Below are positions 32,301 through 42,245 of a DNA stretch of 60,708 nt, piece by piece. The notes below the pieces were generated by a model, which worked only from the letters and a program-made list of their open reading frames with translations, made no database searches and was not told the origin of the DNA. Each line of letters starts with the position of its first letter. Within the stretch, counting starts at the first letter, position 1. This stretch comes from Gammaproteobacteria bacterium (lineage in GTDB: Bacteria > Pseudomonadota > Gammaproteobacteria > Arenicellales > Arenicellaceae), in contig JABDKW010000062.1 of the NCBI GenBank assembly GCA_013002025.1, positions 1 to 60,708 of the forward strand, read 5' to 3'. The position numbers were made by a program, and so were the translations under genes.

Positions 32301-34793
32301 TTAGCCATCCACTCTAATGGTTTCATTTTTAGGGTCATAGGGGCTGTCTTGCACAATTTCAGCATCCCACAATTGGCCCTGCATTCTAACTTTTAACTTT
32401 TGCCCTACCTCGGCTAACTCAGGTTCGACATAACCCATGCCAATGCTTTTTTCGAAGGCCACTGAGTAGCCGCCCGATGTCATGCGCCCGACTTTGCGAT
32501 CGCCATCGTACAAGGCTTCACGCCCCCATGGGTCGGCATCATCCGGCCCATCGACTAACAATGTGACACATTTAAAACGTATGCCTGTCGCCTGCATTGC
32601 CTCTTTACCATGAAACTCTTTCGACAGGTCGATAAAGCGAGGCAGGTCAGCTTCGGCAGGAGTTGCATCGCGACCCAACTCGGTGCCGAACGCCCGGTAT
32701 GACTTCTCCTGTCTTAGCCAGTTTTGCGCCCGTGCGCCAACCAATTTCAGATCGAACTCTTCGCCGGCAGCAGTGATCAGGTCATAGAGGTAGTTCTGCA
32801 TTTCAATCGGGTGATGTAACTCCCAGCCCAATTCACCGGTGTAAGCCACCCGAATGGCACGCACGGGGCACATACCAAGCTCGATGTCACGTGCCGACAA
32901 CCACGGAAAGCGCTTATTCGACAAAGCGGTGGCCGGGTCGGCGTCTTTAATAATTTTATTCAGCACCGCGCGTGACTTGGGGCCAGCAATGGCAAACACG
33001 CCCCATTGAGTAGTGACGTCATGAATCTCGATATAACCGAACTCGCCCTGCTTGTCTTGGGCAGCCTTGCGCAGATAGTCGGCGTCGTAGGCGGTCCAGG
33101 CACCGGCGGACACCAGGTAATAATCATTTTCGCCACGCCGCACAATGGTGTACTCGGTACGGGTGGTACCGGCCGCCGTTAAGGCATAGGTCAGGTTTAT
33201 GCGGCCCACGTTAGGCAATTTGTTGCAGGTAAACCAATCGAGGAACTGGGTCGCGCCCGGGCCTTTAACAACATGTTTGGTAAACGCCGTGGCATCGATC
33301 AGGCCAACACCTTCACGAATCGCTTTGGCCTCCGCCACCGCATACTGCCACCAGCCACCACGACGGAACGAGCGCGAGGCCGCATCGTCAAAGCCTTCCG
33401 GCGCATAATAATTCGGGCGTTCCCAACCATTGACCAGACCGAACTGGGCACCGGCGGCTTTCTGGCGATCATATGCCGGCGAGGTTCGCAATGGTCGACA
33501 CGCTGGGCGTTCTTCGTCCGGATGATGCAGGACATAAACATGGTCGTAACACTCTTCGTTCTTGCGCGCGCCGTACTCGGTGGTCATCCAGTCGCCATAG
33601 CGTTTCGGGTCCAGCGATGCCATATCAATCTCGGCTTCGCCCTCGACCATCATCTGAGCCAGATAGTTACCCACCCCTCCGGCTGCGGTAATGCCGAAGC
33701 TAAAGCCTTCGGCCAGCCACATATTACGCAGGCCCGGAGCCGGACCGACCAGCGGGTTGCCATCCGGCGTGTAACAGATCGGGCCATTGAAATCATCTTT
33801 CAGGCCACTTTGCTCGCAGGATGGCATGCGGTGAATCATGGCCATGTACTGCTCTTCGATGCGGTCCAGATCCAGCGGGAATAAATCGGCACGGAAGGAA
33901 TCCGGCACGCCAAATTCGAAACGCGCCGGCGCGTATTTTTCATATACGCCCAGGATCCAGCCGCCGCGCTCTTCGCGCACATAGGATTGTGCATCGGCAT
34001 CACGAATCACCGGATGCTCAGGGTTCCCGGCAGCACGCCAGGCCTGCAGTTCCGGATCAACCTCGGTAACAATGAATTGATGTTCTACCGGTATGGCAGG
34101 GATTTTCAAGCCCAGCAGTCGGGCGGTGCGTTGGGCATGATTACCGGTCGCGGTGACCACATGCTCGGCGGTAATCACAACTTGTTCTTCGGAAGGCACC
34201 AGGTTGCCACCCTGCTCAACCATTTTGGTCAAGGTAACCTGCCACTCTGACCCGGTCCAATGGTAGCCATCAGCCTGCCATTTTCGCTCAATCGTAACGC
34301 CAAGCTGACGGGCGCCCTTGGCCATCGCCATGGTGACATCGGCAGGGTTAATGTAGCCGTCGGTTGGGTGGTAGATCGCGCCTTCTAAATCATCGGTGCG
34401 AATCAGCGGCCAGCGCTGTTTAATTTCTGCAGGGCTGAGTCGCTCATAGGGTACGCCCACGGTTTCTGCGGTCGCACCGTAAAGCATGTATTCGTCCATG
34501 CGGTCTTTGGTTTGCGCCATGCGCAGATTACCCACCACTGAGAAGCCGGCATTCAAACCAGTCTCCGCTTCCAGCGATTTGTAGTACTTGACCGAGTAGT
34601 CGTGCAGGTGGGTAGTGGCATAACCCATGTTGAACAGAGGCAGCAATCCGGCTGCATGCCAGGTAGACCCGGAAGTGAGCTCATCACGCTCTACCAAAAC
34701 AACGTCTTCCCAGCCATACTTGGCTAGATGATAGGCGATCCCGGCGCCGACTGCGCCGCCGCCGATGACTAAGGCTTTTACGTGCGTTTTCAT
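32301..34793 (-). CDS. dimethylglycine/sarcosine dehydrogenase-like FAD and folate protein
   Basis: This is an 830-residue two-part enzyme. The N-terminal DAO-type FAD domain has VIGGGAVGAGIAYHL (about 10-24) and SGSTWHAAGLL (about 42), whose His is the usual covalent FAD site. The C-terminal half (from about 425) is an aminomethyltransferase (GcvT) domain that binds H4folate, with ELGWELHHP near 675 and TSGGYSV near 770. It removes N-methyl groups as methylene-H4folate, most likely from dimethylglycine made by the MttB step. The ATG at 34793 is preferred to an upstream TTG. It heads the long operon and is divergent from fhs. Confidence 0.85.
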   Translation of the reverse strand: MKTHVKALVIGGGAVGAGIAYHLAKYGWEDVVLVERDELTSGSTWHAAGLLPLFNMGYATTHLHDYSVKYYKSLEAETGLNAGFSVVGNLRMAQTKDRMDEYMLYGATAETVGVPYERLSPAEIKQRWPLIRTDDLEGAIYHPTDGYINPADVTMAMAKGARQLGVTIERKWQADGYHWTGSEWQVTLTKMVEQGGNLVPSEEQVVITAEHVVTATGNHAQRTARLLGLKIPAIPVEHQFIVTEVDPELQAWRAAGNPEHPVIRDADAQSYVREERGGWILGVYEKYAPARFEFGVPDSFRADLFPLDLDRIEEQYMAMIHRMPSCEQSGLKDDFNGPICYTPDGNPLVGPAPGLRNMWLAEGFSFGITAAGGVGNYLAQMMVEGEAEIDMASLDPKRYGDWMTTEYGARKNEECYDHVYVLHHPDEERPACRPLRTSPAYDRQKAAGAQFGLVNGWERPNYYAPEGFDDAASRSFRRGGWWQYAVAEAKAIREGVGLIDATAFTKHVVKGPGATQFLDWFTCNKLPNVGRINLTYALTAAGTTRTEYTIVRRGENDYYLVSAGAWTAYDADYLRKAAQDKQGEFGYIEIHDVTTQWGVFAIAGPKSRAVLNKIIKDADPATALSNKRFPWLSARDIELGMCPVRAIRVAYTGELGWELHHPIEMQNYLYDLITAAGEEFDLKLVGARAQNWLRQEKSYRAFGTELGRDATPAEADLPRFIDLSKEFHGKEAMQATGIRFKCVTLLVDGPDDADPWGREALYDGDRKVGRMTSGGYSVAFEKSIGMGYVEPELAEVGQKLKVRMQGQLWDAEIVQDSPYDPKNETIRVDG

Positions 34794-35101
34794 GCTCTGC
34801 AACCCGCTTGGCTAGCCAGCGCTGTAAAGGGTCTGTATAACTCGGCTAATGTACGCCAGTTATAGTACCCTGAGTTGTCTAAAAACGACTCTAAACCACC
34901 CTGTGTAACGCGTATTTCCGGCGCCTGACAGACGTTGCGGTACGTTGTGTCAAACGTATAGAATCCGGTGCAGGTCGCGGCCAGAACAGTCTTGGTTCGG
35001 GCCTCTGCATTAGTATTCGCCAAACGACACAGCCGCCCGACGTTTCGCTGTAGATTAACACCACAAACCATGTATTTGGATTACCCATCGGACCCACTAA
35101 A
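34794..35101. promoter_or_regulatory. divergent intergenic region between the methyl-transfer operon and fhs
   Basis: This 308-bp stretch has no credible gene; short open frames across it lack start signals and family features. It must hold the promoters for the 12-kb minus-strand operon and for fhs. I found no B12-box, no obvious riboswitch and no strong palindrome in it by eye. Confidence 0.5.
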
Positions 35102-36778
35102 ATGAGCTACAAAACTGACATCGAAATCGCCCGCGAGGCGAAAAAACAGCCAATTCAGGAAATCGGCGCGAAACTTAATATCCCGACCGAGCATCTGTTG
35201 CCATTTGGCCACGACAAAGCAAAAGTCAGCGCTGAATTTATCAAGGCTCAGGCCGACAAAGAAGATGGCAAGTTGATTCTTATCACTGCCATCAACCCAA
35301 CCCCGGCCGGCGAAGGTAAAACCACCACCACAGTCGGGCTGGCCGATGGCTTGAATGCCATCGGCAAGCAGGCTGCTATCTGCATTCGTGAAGCATCGCT
35401 GGGTCCCTGCTTTGGAATGAAAGGCGGGGCCGCCGGCGGCGGTATGGCACAGGTGGTGCCGATGGAAGATATGAACCTGCACTTTACCGGTGACTTTCAT
35501 GCCATCACCTCAGCCCACAACCTGCTGTCGGCCATGATCGATAACCACATTTATTGGGGCAACGAGTTGGAAATCGACCACCGCCGCGTTACCTGGCGGC
35601 GAGTTATGGACATGAATGATCGTGCCCTCAGAGATACGGTTACCAGCCTTGGTGGGGTCGCCAATGGCATCCCACGCCAGACCGGTTTTGATATCACGGT
35701 GGCTTCCGAAGTCATGGCGATACTGTGTCTGGCCAACGACCTCGAAGACCTGCAACAACGGCTGGGCGATATTATCGTTGCCTACCGGCGTGACCTCAGC
35801 CCGATTTATTGCCGTGACATTAAAGCCGACGGCGCAATGACGGTGTTATTGCAACAGGCGATGCAGCCTAATTTGGTACAAACGCTGGAAAACAATCCGG
35901 CTTTTGTCCACGGCGGCCCATTCGCGAATATCGCACACGGCTGTAACTCGGTGGTGGCGACCACGACTGCTCTGAAACTGGCTGACTATGTGGTAACAGA
36001 AGCCGGCTTCGGCGCCGACCTGGGTGCTGAAAAATTCCTCAACATCAAGTGCCGCAAAGCGGGCATTGCGCCGAGCGCCGTGGTGCTGGTTGCGACGGTG
36101 CGCGCCATGAAAATGAACGGCGGCGTGGCCAAGGCTGATCTGGGCTCGGAGAATATCGAAGCCGTGCAGCAAGGTTGCCCCAACCTCGGCCGCCATATTG
36201 AAAACCTGAAGTCCTTCGGCGTACCGGTGGTGGTTGCGATTAACCATTTTGTGACCGACACCGACGCTGAAGTACAGGCCATTAAAGATTATGTGGCCGC
36301 GCAAGGCTCAGAAGCAATTGTGTCCAAACATTGGGAATTCGGTTCTGAAGGCTCTAAAGAGCTTGCGGAACGAGTTGCGCAAGTTGCTGACGCTGATATG
36401 GCCAGCTTTGCGCCAATCTACCCGGATGACATGCCGCTGCTGGAAAAAATCAACACCATCGCCACGCGTATTTACCGCGCGGACGAGGTATTAGCCGACA
36501 AAAAAGTGCGGGATCAATTGCACCGCTGGGAAGAACAGGGCTATGGGCACCTGCCAATCTGTATGGCAAAAACTCAATACAGTTTTAGCACCGACCCCAA
36601 TCTGCGTGGCGCACCGGACCACCATTCCGTACCCATCAGAGAAGTCCGATTGGCGGCGGGTGCCGGATTCATTGTTGCCATCTGCGGCGAGATTATGACC
36701 ATGCCGGGCTTGCCAAGAGTGCCCAGCGCCGAAGCCATCGGCCTCAATGACGAAGGCCAGATCGACGGTCTGTTTTAA
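35102..36778 (+). CDS. fhs: formate-tetrahydrofolate ligase
   Basis: The 558-residue protein has the family P-loop [18 protein letters not shown] (about 65-82), [16 protein letters not shown] (about 99-114), the [10 protein letters not shown] stretch (about 128) and the C-terminal [14 protein letters not shown]. Length is normal. It makes formyl-H4folate from formate with ATP, or in reverse harvests ATP from formyl-H4folate. Opposite the demethylation operon, the reverse direction is the likely one. FolD, needed between methylene- and formyl-H4folate, is not in this window. Confidence 0.95.
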   Translation: MSYKTDIEIAREAKKQPIQEIGAKLNIPTEHLLPFGHDKAKVSAEFIKAQADKEDGKLILITAINPTPAGEGKTTTTVGLADGLNAIGKQAAICIREASLGPCFGMKGGAAGGGMAQVVPMEDMNLHFTGDFHAITSAHNLLSAMIDNHIYWGNELEIDHRRVTWRRVMDMNDRALRDTVTSLGGVANGIPRQTGFDITVASEVMAILCLANDLEDLQQRLGDIIVAYRRDLSPIYCRDIKADGAMTVLLQQAMQPNLVQTLENNPAFVHGGPFANIAHGCNSVVATTTALKLADYVVTEAGFGADLGAEKFLNIKCRKAGIAPSAVVLVATVRAMKMNGGVAKADLGSENIEAVQQGCPNLGRHIENLKSFGVPVVVAINHFVTDTDAEVQAIKDYVAAQGSEAIVSKHWEFGSEGSKELAERVAQVADADMASFAPIYPDDMPLLEKINTIATRIYRADEVLADKKVRDQLHRWEEQGYGHLPICMAKTQYSFSTDPNLRGAPDHHSVPIREVRLAAGAGFIVAICGEIMTMPGLPRVPSAEAIGLNDEGQIDGLF

Positions 36779-36851
36779 GGCCTTTCGAATCAACAGATAC
36801 TCTGGCGGACTTTGCTGCGCATTAAAATTTAGTGGATTAATTTAAAACGTA

Positions 36852-37838
36852 ATGTCAGGGCGGAAATACCATGTAGTCAAGATAACGAGTTCGGGGCTGG
36901 GAGACGCGATAAAGGCCATGTTGGCCGGAGCTGTTTATAGTGAAGTAGCAGACCGCACGCTGATTGTTGATTGGCGCCGAAGCCGTTATTCAGACTCCGG
37001 CGAGAACACCTTTTATTCCTTATTCAATCTAAAAAATATTGAATCGACCAGCGAGATACCAAACACCGGCGATGTGAGGCCTCAGAGTTGGGATTCGCGA
37101 CTAGACCTAAGCATGCACCAGGCTTATGTGCAAGATGGATGGGAATCGTGGGACAGGGAAAAAGTCATTGCGCATTATTCTATAAATTTTGACATCATAG
37201 ATTATGAAGAAGAGGTCACCGTTAGCTGGGACTTTGATCAGATTGGCAAGCTTTTAAGGCACTTTCCAGAGTGTCAGAATATCGCTCAATTGTTCCACTA
37301 TTCCGCACAAAAATTTCTGGATGTGGCACCCGACATAGAACGCGAGTTTATCAATCACCGGTCAAAACTCCCGGAACGATATCTGGGCGTTCATATACGC
37401 TATACAAATGAATTTGCCGAAAACAAAGGGCTGGTAGAGAAAAGCAGATACTTTGAGGTAATCAAAAAAGCTGTTGGTCGCGCCTCACAACCATTTTTTC
37501 TTGCTTGTGATAACGAAGCAGTTCAACGCGAATTGGTTTACCGTTACCCAAACGCAATTGTTATTGAAAAATGGTTTTCGGAGAGCGGCGCACCGCTGCA
37601 TTTGAATGAAAACTGCCCAGACAAACTGGCTAATGCCCAATCTGCGCTGACTGACATATTACTACTCGCTCATAGCAGCCACCTTATCTGTAACCCCAAT
37701 TCATGTTTCTCCGAATGCGCCCAATATTTCTCCCCTCATTTCCCTCAATCTATTCGAAGTGTTTTGCCAAGACGTCGATATGCCAATGCTGCTGCCGCGC
37801 TTCAGGGTAAACTGAGCCGACTAAGATCCCTCTGGTAA
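36852..37838 (+). CDS. fucosyltransferase-like (NodZ/GT23-type) protein
   Basis: This 328-residue protein has SSGLGDAIKAMLAGA near the N-terminus, which resembles the donor loop of NodZ-like fucosyltransferases. The family's basic substrate motif appears as YLGVHIRYTNEF (about 178) and a C-terminal block DILLLAHSSHLICNPNSCFSE (about 275), where a Ser-x-x-Ser acid pocket lies. It is AT-richer than the genes on either side and has no metabolic link to them. It probably modifies a cell-surface glycan with the FkbM gene that follows. Assignment rests on motif pattern only. Confidence 0.55.
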   Translation: MSGRKYHVVKITSSGLGDAIKAMLAGAVYSEVADRTLIVDWRRSRYSDSGENTFYSLFNLKNIESTSEIPNTGDVRPQSWDSRLDLSMHQAYVQDGWESWDREKVIAHYSINFDIIDYEEEVTVSWDFDQIGKLLRHFPECQNIAQLFHYSAQKFLDVAPDIEREFINHRSKLPERYLGVHIRYTNEFAENKGLVEKSRYFEVIKKAVGRASQPFFLACDNEAVQRELVYRYPNAIVIEKWFSESGAPLHLNENCPDKLANAQSALTDILLLAHSSHLICNPNSCFSECAQYFSPHFPQSIRSVLPRRRYANAAAALQGKLSRLRSLW

Positions 37839-37867
37839 TAAGCGCCAAGCCATTGGCACTCGAACTA

Positions 37868-38647
37868 ATGCTAAAAGATAGCTTAAAAAAAATATTAGGA
37901 AACGTTGGCATTGGCGCCGTCAGCAGCAATCGATTAGCAGAACTGCTCGCCACGGAAACACTCGCGACGCAAGTCCTGAAGATGATTTCTGAGGGCGCTT
38001 CCTTGCAAGGACAAAGTAAGGCCCAATTACATCAGGATGTTTTCGTGCTATTGGCGACCGGGTTTAAGAAAGGCGGGTATTTTGTCGAATTTGGCGCGAC
38101 CAATGGGGTCAAACGGAGTAATACGCATTTATTAGAAAAACATTACGGGTGGAACGGGATACTCGCCGAGCCCGCGAAACTGTGGCATCCCGAGTTGGTA
38201 AAGAATCGCGATTGTGAGATCGAGTTAAACTGTGTTTGGCACAGCAGCGACGAAACCATTTCCTTCAGTGCAGCCAGCGATGGCGAGTTATCGACAATCG
38301 CACGTTTTGCCGATTCGCACGCTGGAATTAACGGTCAACCCGAAGCTGAGACGTACGATGTGAAGACTATTTCACTGACCGACCTGTTAACGAAGTATGC
38401 TGCACCATCGACTATTGAGTATCTGTCGATTGACACGGAAGGGAGTGAGTTTGAAATTTTAAATGCCTTCGACTTTGACCGATATCAATTCGGTATTATT
38501 CATGTAGAACATAACTATGATGAGGCTAAACGCGCGGATATATTTGCGTTACTTAACAAGCATGGATATACAAGGCGTTTTGAAAATTTTTCGAGATGGG
38601 ATGATTGGTTTTACAATCAGGGCGTGCTCGACAGACTGGCCGGATAG
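37868..38647 (+). CDS. FkbM-family methyltransferase
   Basis: About 259 residues from the ATG at 37868 (a TTG five codons earlier is possible). Family landmarks are GGYFVEFGATNGVKRSNTHLLE (about 72-93), GWNGILAEP, a Val-Trp pair (NCVWHSSDE), YLSIDTEGSEFEIL (about 180) and HVEHNYDE. FkbM enzymes O-methylate sugars or lipid-linked glycans with SAM. The AT-rich composition and the position 29 bp after the glycosyltransferase-like gene mark the two as one imported module set between fhs and the second MttB gene. Confidence 0.8.
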   Translation: MLKDSLKKILGNVGIGAVSSNRLAELLATETLATQVLKMISEGASLQGQSKAQLHQDVFVLLATGFKKGGYFVEFGATNGVKRSNTHLLEKHYGWNGILAEPAKLWHPELVKNRDCEIELNCVWHSSDETISFSAASDGELSTIARFADSHAGINGQPEAETYDVKTISLTDLLTKYAAPSTIEYLSIDTEGSEFEILNAFDFDRYQFGIIHVEHNYDEAKRADIFALLNKHGYTRRFENFSRWDDWFYNQGVLDRLAG

Positions 38648-38732
38648 TCTTTCTTTGCGAGGTCCGTCTCAAAGATTCTATAGAGTTTTAACCAGAATAC
38701 TCAGTCCCGACAATGAATGGCGTGATTCAGGT

Positions 38733-40301
38733 TTAATACCATTTATCTTCGCTGGCCTTTTTCTTGCGCTCCATAAAATCCAGTAGCGCCTCATCAATGG
38801 CCGGGTCCAGATCCGGCATCTGATACTCGTTGAGCAAATGCTTGCAGTGCTCGTTGGCGCGCACCACCGCTTCTTTACTGCCATTCTCAGTCCATTGCTC
38901 AACACTCTCCGAGTCAGACAGCTTGGCATCATAGAAGGCGGTTTCGTAGTTAGCCATGGTGTGGCCACAGCCGAGGAAATGGCCGCCGGGTTCGACTTCA
39001 CGATAGGCATCTTTGGCCAGCGCATTGTCATCGGTTGCCATGCCTCGCAGCATGCGCTGCATGCCGCCCAAGCGATCCGCATCCAATACCAGCTTCTCAT
39101 AGCTGCTCACCAGGCCGCCCTCCAGCCAACCTGCCGCGTGCACAACAAAATTAGCACCGCCCAACACAGTGGAGTGCAAACTGTTTTCACTCTCGTAAGC
39201 GGCCTGCGCATCGCAGCGTTTCGACGCCGTCAGCGCGCCACCGCAGCGCAACGGCACTCGCAACCTTCTTGCCAACTGGCCGATGGCGTAATTAGACATG
39301 ACCGGCTCCGGCATACCAAAAGTGGGGGCGCCCGATTTCAAACTCATTGAAGACAGAAAATTACCCAACACAAACGGTGCACCCTTACGCACTAATTGCG
39401 TAAACGCCCCCGCCGCCATGCCCTCGGCCAGGGCCTGTGCCAGGCTGGCGGCGGTGGTCACCGGCCCCATCGCGCCACCGAGTATAAATGGCGCGACAAT
39501 CATGGCCTGATTGTTACTGGAGTAAACCTGAATCGCTTCGGTCGCCACCTTGTCGAACATCAGCGGCGAATTGGCATTGACGTTGGCGATCACACAGCAA
39601 TGGTCCTGCATAAATTCCTCGCCGAACAACAGCTTGGTCATGGCAATCGAATCTTCAGCCCGATCTTTGGCGGTAATGGCACCCAGAAACGCTTTCTCCG
39701 AGTAGCGCATGTGCGCGTACACAATATCCAGATGCCGTTTATTTACAGGTACATCGCAGGGCTCCACCAGAATGCCGCCCGAATGGTGCAGCGACGGCGT
39801 CTGATAAACGATTTTGATTAGCTGTTGCAAGTCCTTGAGATTGCCGTAGCGGCGACCTTCATCGAGGTCGCTGACAAACGGTGCACAATGCACCGGGCTG
39901 AACACCGCATTGGTGCCACCAATCTCTACATTGAAATGTGGGTTGCGCGCGTGCTGAGTAAATTGCTCGGGGATTGTTTTGCACAATTCGCGGGCCATGC
40001 CGCGCGGCATTCTGACGCGCACACCGTCTACATCTGCACCGGCCTCGCGCCAAATTTCCAACGCCTTGGGGTCATCACGAAACTCGATGCCAATTTCCTG
40101 CATCAGCCAATCAGCATGGTCCTCGATGGCAACCAATGCCTCTTCGTCCAGAAAATCGTAGTAGGGAATTTTTCGCTTAACGTAGGCTGGCGCCGACGCG
40201 TGCGCTTTGCGCTCGGCCGCGCGGCGGGCTTTTTTACGAGCCGTACGGCCACCCCGCCGTTGTTTGGGCGGGTTGTCAGCGGGTTCAGCGGCAGCCGTCA
40301 T
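38733..40301 (-). CDS. MttB-superfamily (non-pyrrolysine) methyltransferase 2
   Basis: The 522-residue protein is closely similar to methyltransferase 1 through KRKIPYYDFLDEEAL, EIGIEF, QHARNPHFNVEIGG, LHHSGGILVEP, VNKRHLDIVYAHMRYSEKAF and DLDPAIDEALLDFM. There is no in-frame TAG. The first 34 residues form a Pro/Ala-rich then Lys/Arg-rich tail (11 basic residues between 13 and 32). The gene follows the TRAP transporter genes by 133 bp on the same strand, so it may act on the transported compound. It has no corrinoid protein of its own nearby and would share the one at 31539. Confidence 0.85.
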   Translation of the reverse strand: MTAAAEPADNPPKQRRGGRTARKKARRAAERKAHASAPAYVKRKIPYYDFLDEEALVAIEDHADWLMQEIGIEFRDDPKALEIWREAGADVDGVRVRMPRGMARELCKTIPEQFTQHARNPHFNVEIGGTNAVFSPVHCAPFVSDLDEGRRYGNLKDLQQLIKIVYQTPSLHHSGGILVEPCDVPVNKRHLDIVYAHMRYSEKAFLGAITAKDRAEDSIAMTKLLFGEEFMQDHCCVIANVNANSPLMFDKVATEAIQVYSSNNQAMIVAPFILGGAMGPVTTAASLAQALAEGMAAGAFTQLVRKGAPFVLGNFLSSMSLKSGAPTFGMPEPVMSNYAIGQLARRLRVPLRCGGALTASKRCDAQAAYESENSLHSTVLGGANFVVHAAGWLEGGLVSSYEKLVLDADRLGGMQRMLRGMATDDNALAKDAYREVEPGGHFLGCGHTMANYETAFYDAKLSDSESVEQWTENGSKEAVVRANEHCKHLLNEYQMPDLDPAIDEALLDFMERKKKASEDKWY

Positions 40302-40434
40302 AAGTGTGAGTGGGCAGCGTTATCATGACCTAACAGGGTAATACAGCCAAGTTACTTTCGTAAAACGATATTAATTGCACATATATATTACTTTATTCGT
40401 ATTTAGTAGCTATTGAGAGCGTGTTTGCCGCGGC

Positions 40435-41730
40435 TTAGAGATAACCGAACAGGCGAGGCAAATACAGCGCTAAGGGCGGCCAGTAGGTGGTGACCAGCAT
40501 CACCGGCAGTGCCGCCAGCAGCATCAACCACAAAGCCGGCCTCGCGACTTTGGTGACACCCACATCACAGACCCGGCAGCTCATATACAAAATCGGTGCC
40601 ATAGGTGGGCTGTTACACCCGATCACCACACTGGTGCCGACGATGGCGGCAAAGTGGATTGGGTCTACGCCAATATTAACCATCACCGGCAGTAACAATG
40701 GGCTGACGATGGCCACCACACTGACATCGTCCATGATCATGCCGAGCAGAATCAGAAAAATATTCACCGCCAGCAGGATCAACAGTTTGGATTGAAAGGT
40801 GTCCATCAACAGCTCGGTCAGCTCCTGCGGAATCCGTTCCAGGGTGAAGATGCGGCTGGCCACAAAAGAGAACACCAGAATAATCATAATCACACCGGTG
40901 GTGGTGGCCGCCTGCACCAGTGCGTGGCAGATTTTTTGCCAATCCAGTTCCTTATAGATAAACAGCCCTACGGGAATGGCATACAAAACCGCGATGGCGG
41001 CCGACTCGGTGGGCGTGAACACGCCGCCATAGATGCCGCCCAGAATAATCACCGGCACTAACAATGCTGGCAGGGCCTGCCAGCCGGTGCGGCCGATTTG
41101 TGACATGCGTTCCGGCAAGGCCGGTTTATCACCGCTGTCGCCGCCGCCACGAATCACATGAATTTTGTTAATGATAATCAGCGTAATAATTAACAGGATG
41201 CCCGGCCCGATAGTCGCCAGAAAGCAGGCCGCGACCGACTGCTGGGTAACCACCGCGTATAAAATCATGGTGATGCTGGGCGGGATTAACAAGCCGAGCA
41301 ATGATGAGATACCCAGCAAGGCGCTGGTATATTCGCGTTGATAGCCATGCCGTTCCATCGGGTTGACCATGATGGTGCCGATGGAGGCCACCGCCGCCGA
41401 AGCGGTGCCGGAAATCGCACCAAAAATCCCGCACGCCACCACCATGGAAGAGCCCATGCCACTTTTGGAGCGCCCCACCAGGGCCTCAACAAATGCAATC
41501 AGGCGCGCCGCCATGCCACTGAGCTGCATCAGGTAGCCGGTCATAATAAACAACGGCAAGGCAATCAGGATTACCGAATTGATTGACCAGAATCCGGTGG
41601 TCATCACAAACGACACATCGATGCCGTATACCAGTGTCAGCACCAGCGTCATTGCCGCAAAGGCGAACACCACCGGCACCCCGAGCAACATGCAGACAAT
41701 CACCGCGACGATGCCGAGTACCGCGCCCAC
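40435..41730 (-). CDS. dctM: TRAP transporter large permease (DctM)
   Basis: About 431 residues from a GTG that overlaps the dctQ stop (TAGTG); a longer reading inside dctQ is not supported. It has the usual run of about 12 helices with PLFIMTGYLMQLSGMA, FGAISGTASAAVASIGTIM, SLLGLLIPPSITMI, FTPTESAAIAV and GCNSPPMAPIL. It is the Na+-driven channel subunit for substrate captured by DctP. The operon order is dctP, dctQ, dctM, after soxBDAG. Confidence 0.9.
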   Translation of the reverse strand: MGAVLGIVAVIVCMLLGVPVVFAFAAMTLVLTLVYGIDVSFVMTTGFWSINSVILIALPLFIMTGYLMQLSGMAARLIAFVEALVGRSKSGMGSSMVVACGIFGAISGTASAAVASIGTIMVNPMERHGYQREYTSALLGISSLLGLLIPPSITMILYAVVTQQSVAACFLATIGPGILLIITLIIINKIHVIRGGGDSGDKPALPERMSQIGRTGWQALPALLVPVIILGGIYGGVFTPTESAAIAVLYAIPVGLFIYKELDWQKICHALVQAATTTGVIMIILVFSFVASRIFTLERIPQELTELLMDTFQSKLLILLAVNIFLILLGMIMDDVSVVAIVSPLLLPVMVNIGVDPIHFAAIVGTSVVIGCNSPPMAPILYMSCRVCDVGVTKVARPALWLMLLAALPVMLVTTYWPPLALYLPRLFGYL

Positions 41731-42245
41731 TAGCTCTGCCTTCCCCGAATGTCGTTCAACATATCCCGGGTGACGTAAAACAAAAACAGAATGCTGGCGC
41801 AGAACATGCTGCCCTGCGACAGATACAAGGGGATTTGAAACACCGGTGTACTTTGTTGGTGGGTTAAACCCCAGGCCAGCAGATCGTAACTCCACACCAC
41901 AAAGGCACACACCATCACTAAGGAAATGCTGCCTGCCAACAGATGCACCCGGTGTCGCCAACGGGCGCTGCGAATAAATGTGGCCGCAAAGTCGGCGCTC
42001 AAATGCGAACGCTCGCGCGATGCCAGCGCCGCCCCCAACATATACAGCCACATCACGCTGAACAGGATGATTTCCTCCAGACCCAACATGGGTGTATTGA
42101 AACCGGAGCGCAACACAATGCCGAGCACCAACCCGCCAGCCACCAGCAGGCTCAGGAACACCACCAAAGGCACAATAATTTTTTGCAGTACTGTATCGAC
42201 CGCGTCGTAACCGGCAATGACTTTATCCAGGCGCGAGTTAGTCAT
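41730..42245 (-). CDS. dctQ: TRAP transporter small permease (DctQ)
   Basis: The 171-residue protein has four transmembrane segments and the family motif MLGLEEIILFSVMWLYMLGAA followed by LASRERSHLSADF. Its start overlaps the dctP stop by one base (TAATG). It stabilises the large permease. Confidence 0.9.
   Translation of the reverse strand: MTNSRLDKVIAGYDAVDTVLQKIIVPLVVFLSLLVAGGLVLGIVLRSGFNTPMLGLEEIILFSVMWLYMLGAALASRERSHLSADFAATFIRSARWRHRVHLLAGSISLVMVCAFVVWSYDLLAWGLTHQQSTPVFQIPLYLSQGSMFCASILFLFYVTRDMLNDIRGRQS

Noticed and set aside
34790-35071. Possible small minus-strand gene between the DMGDH-like gene and fhs
   Set aside because: There is no ribosome binding site or recognisable domain, two frames are open over the same stretch, and the divergent genes need promoters here.
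40435-42051. Longer N-terminal extension of DctM
   Set aside because: The extra 107 residues lie wholly inside dctQ, are Arg/Gly-rich and lack membrane character; the GTG at 41730 gives the normal length.
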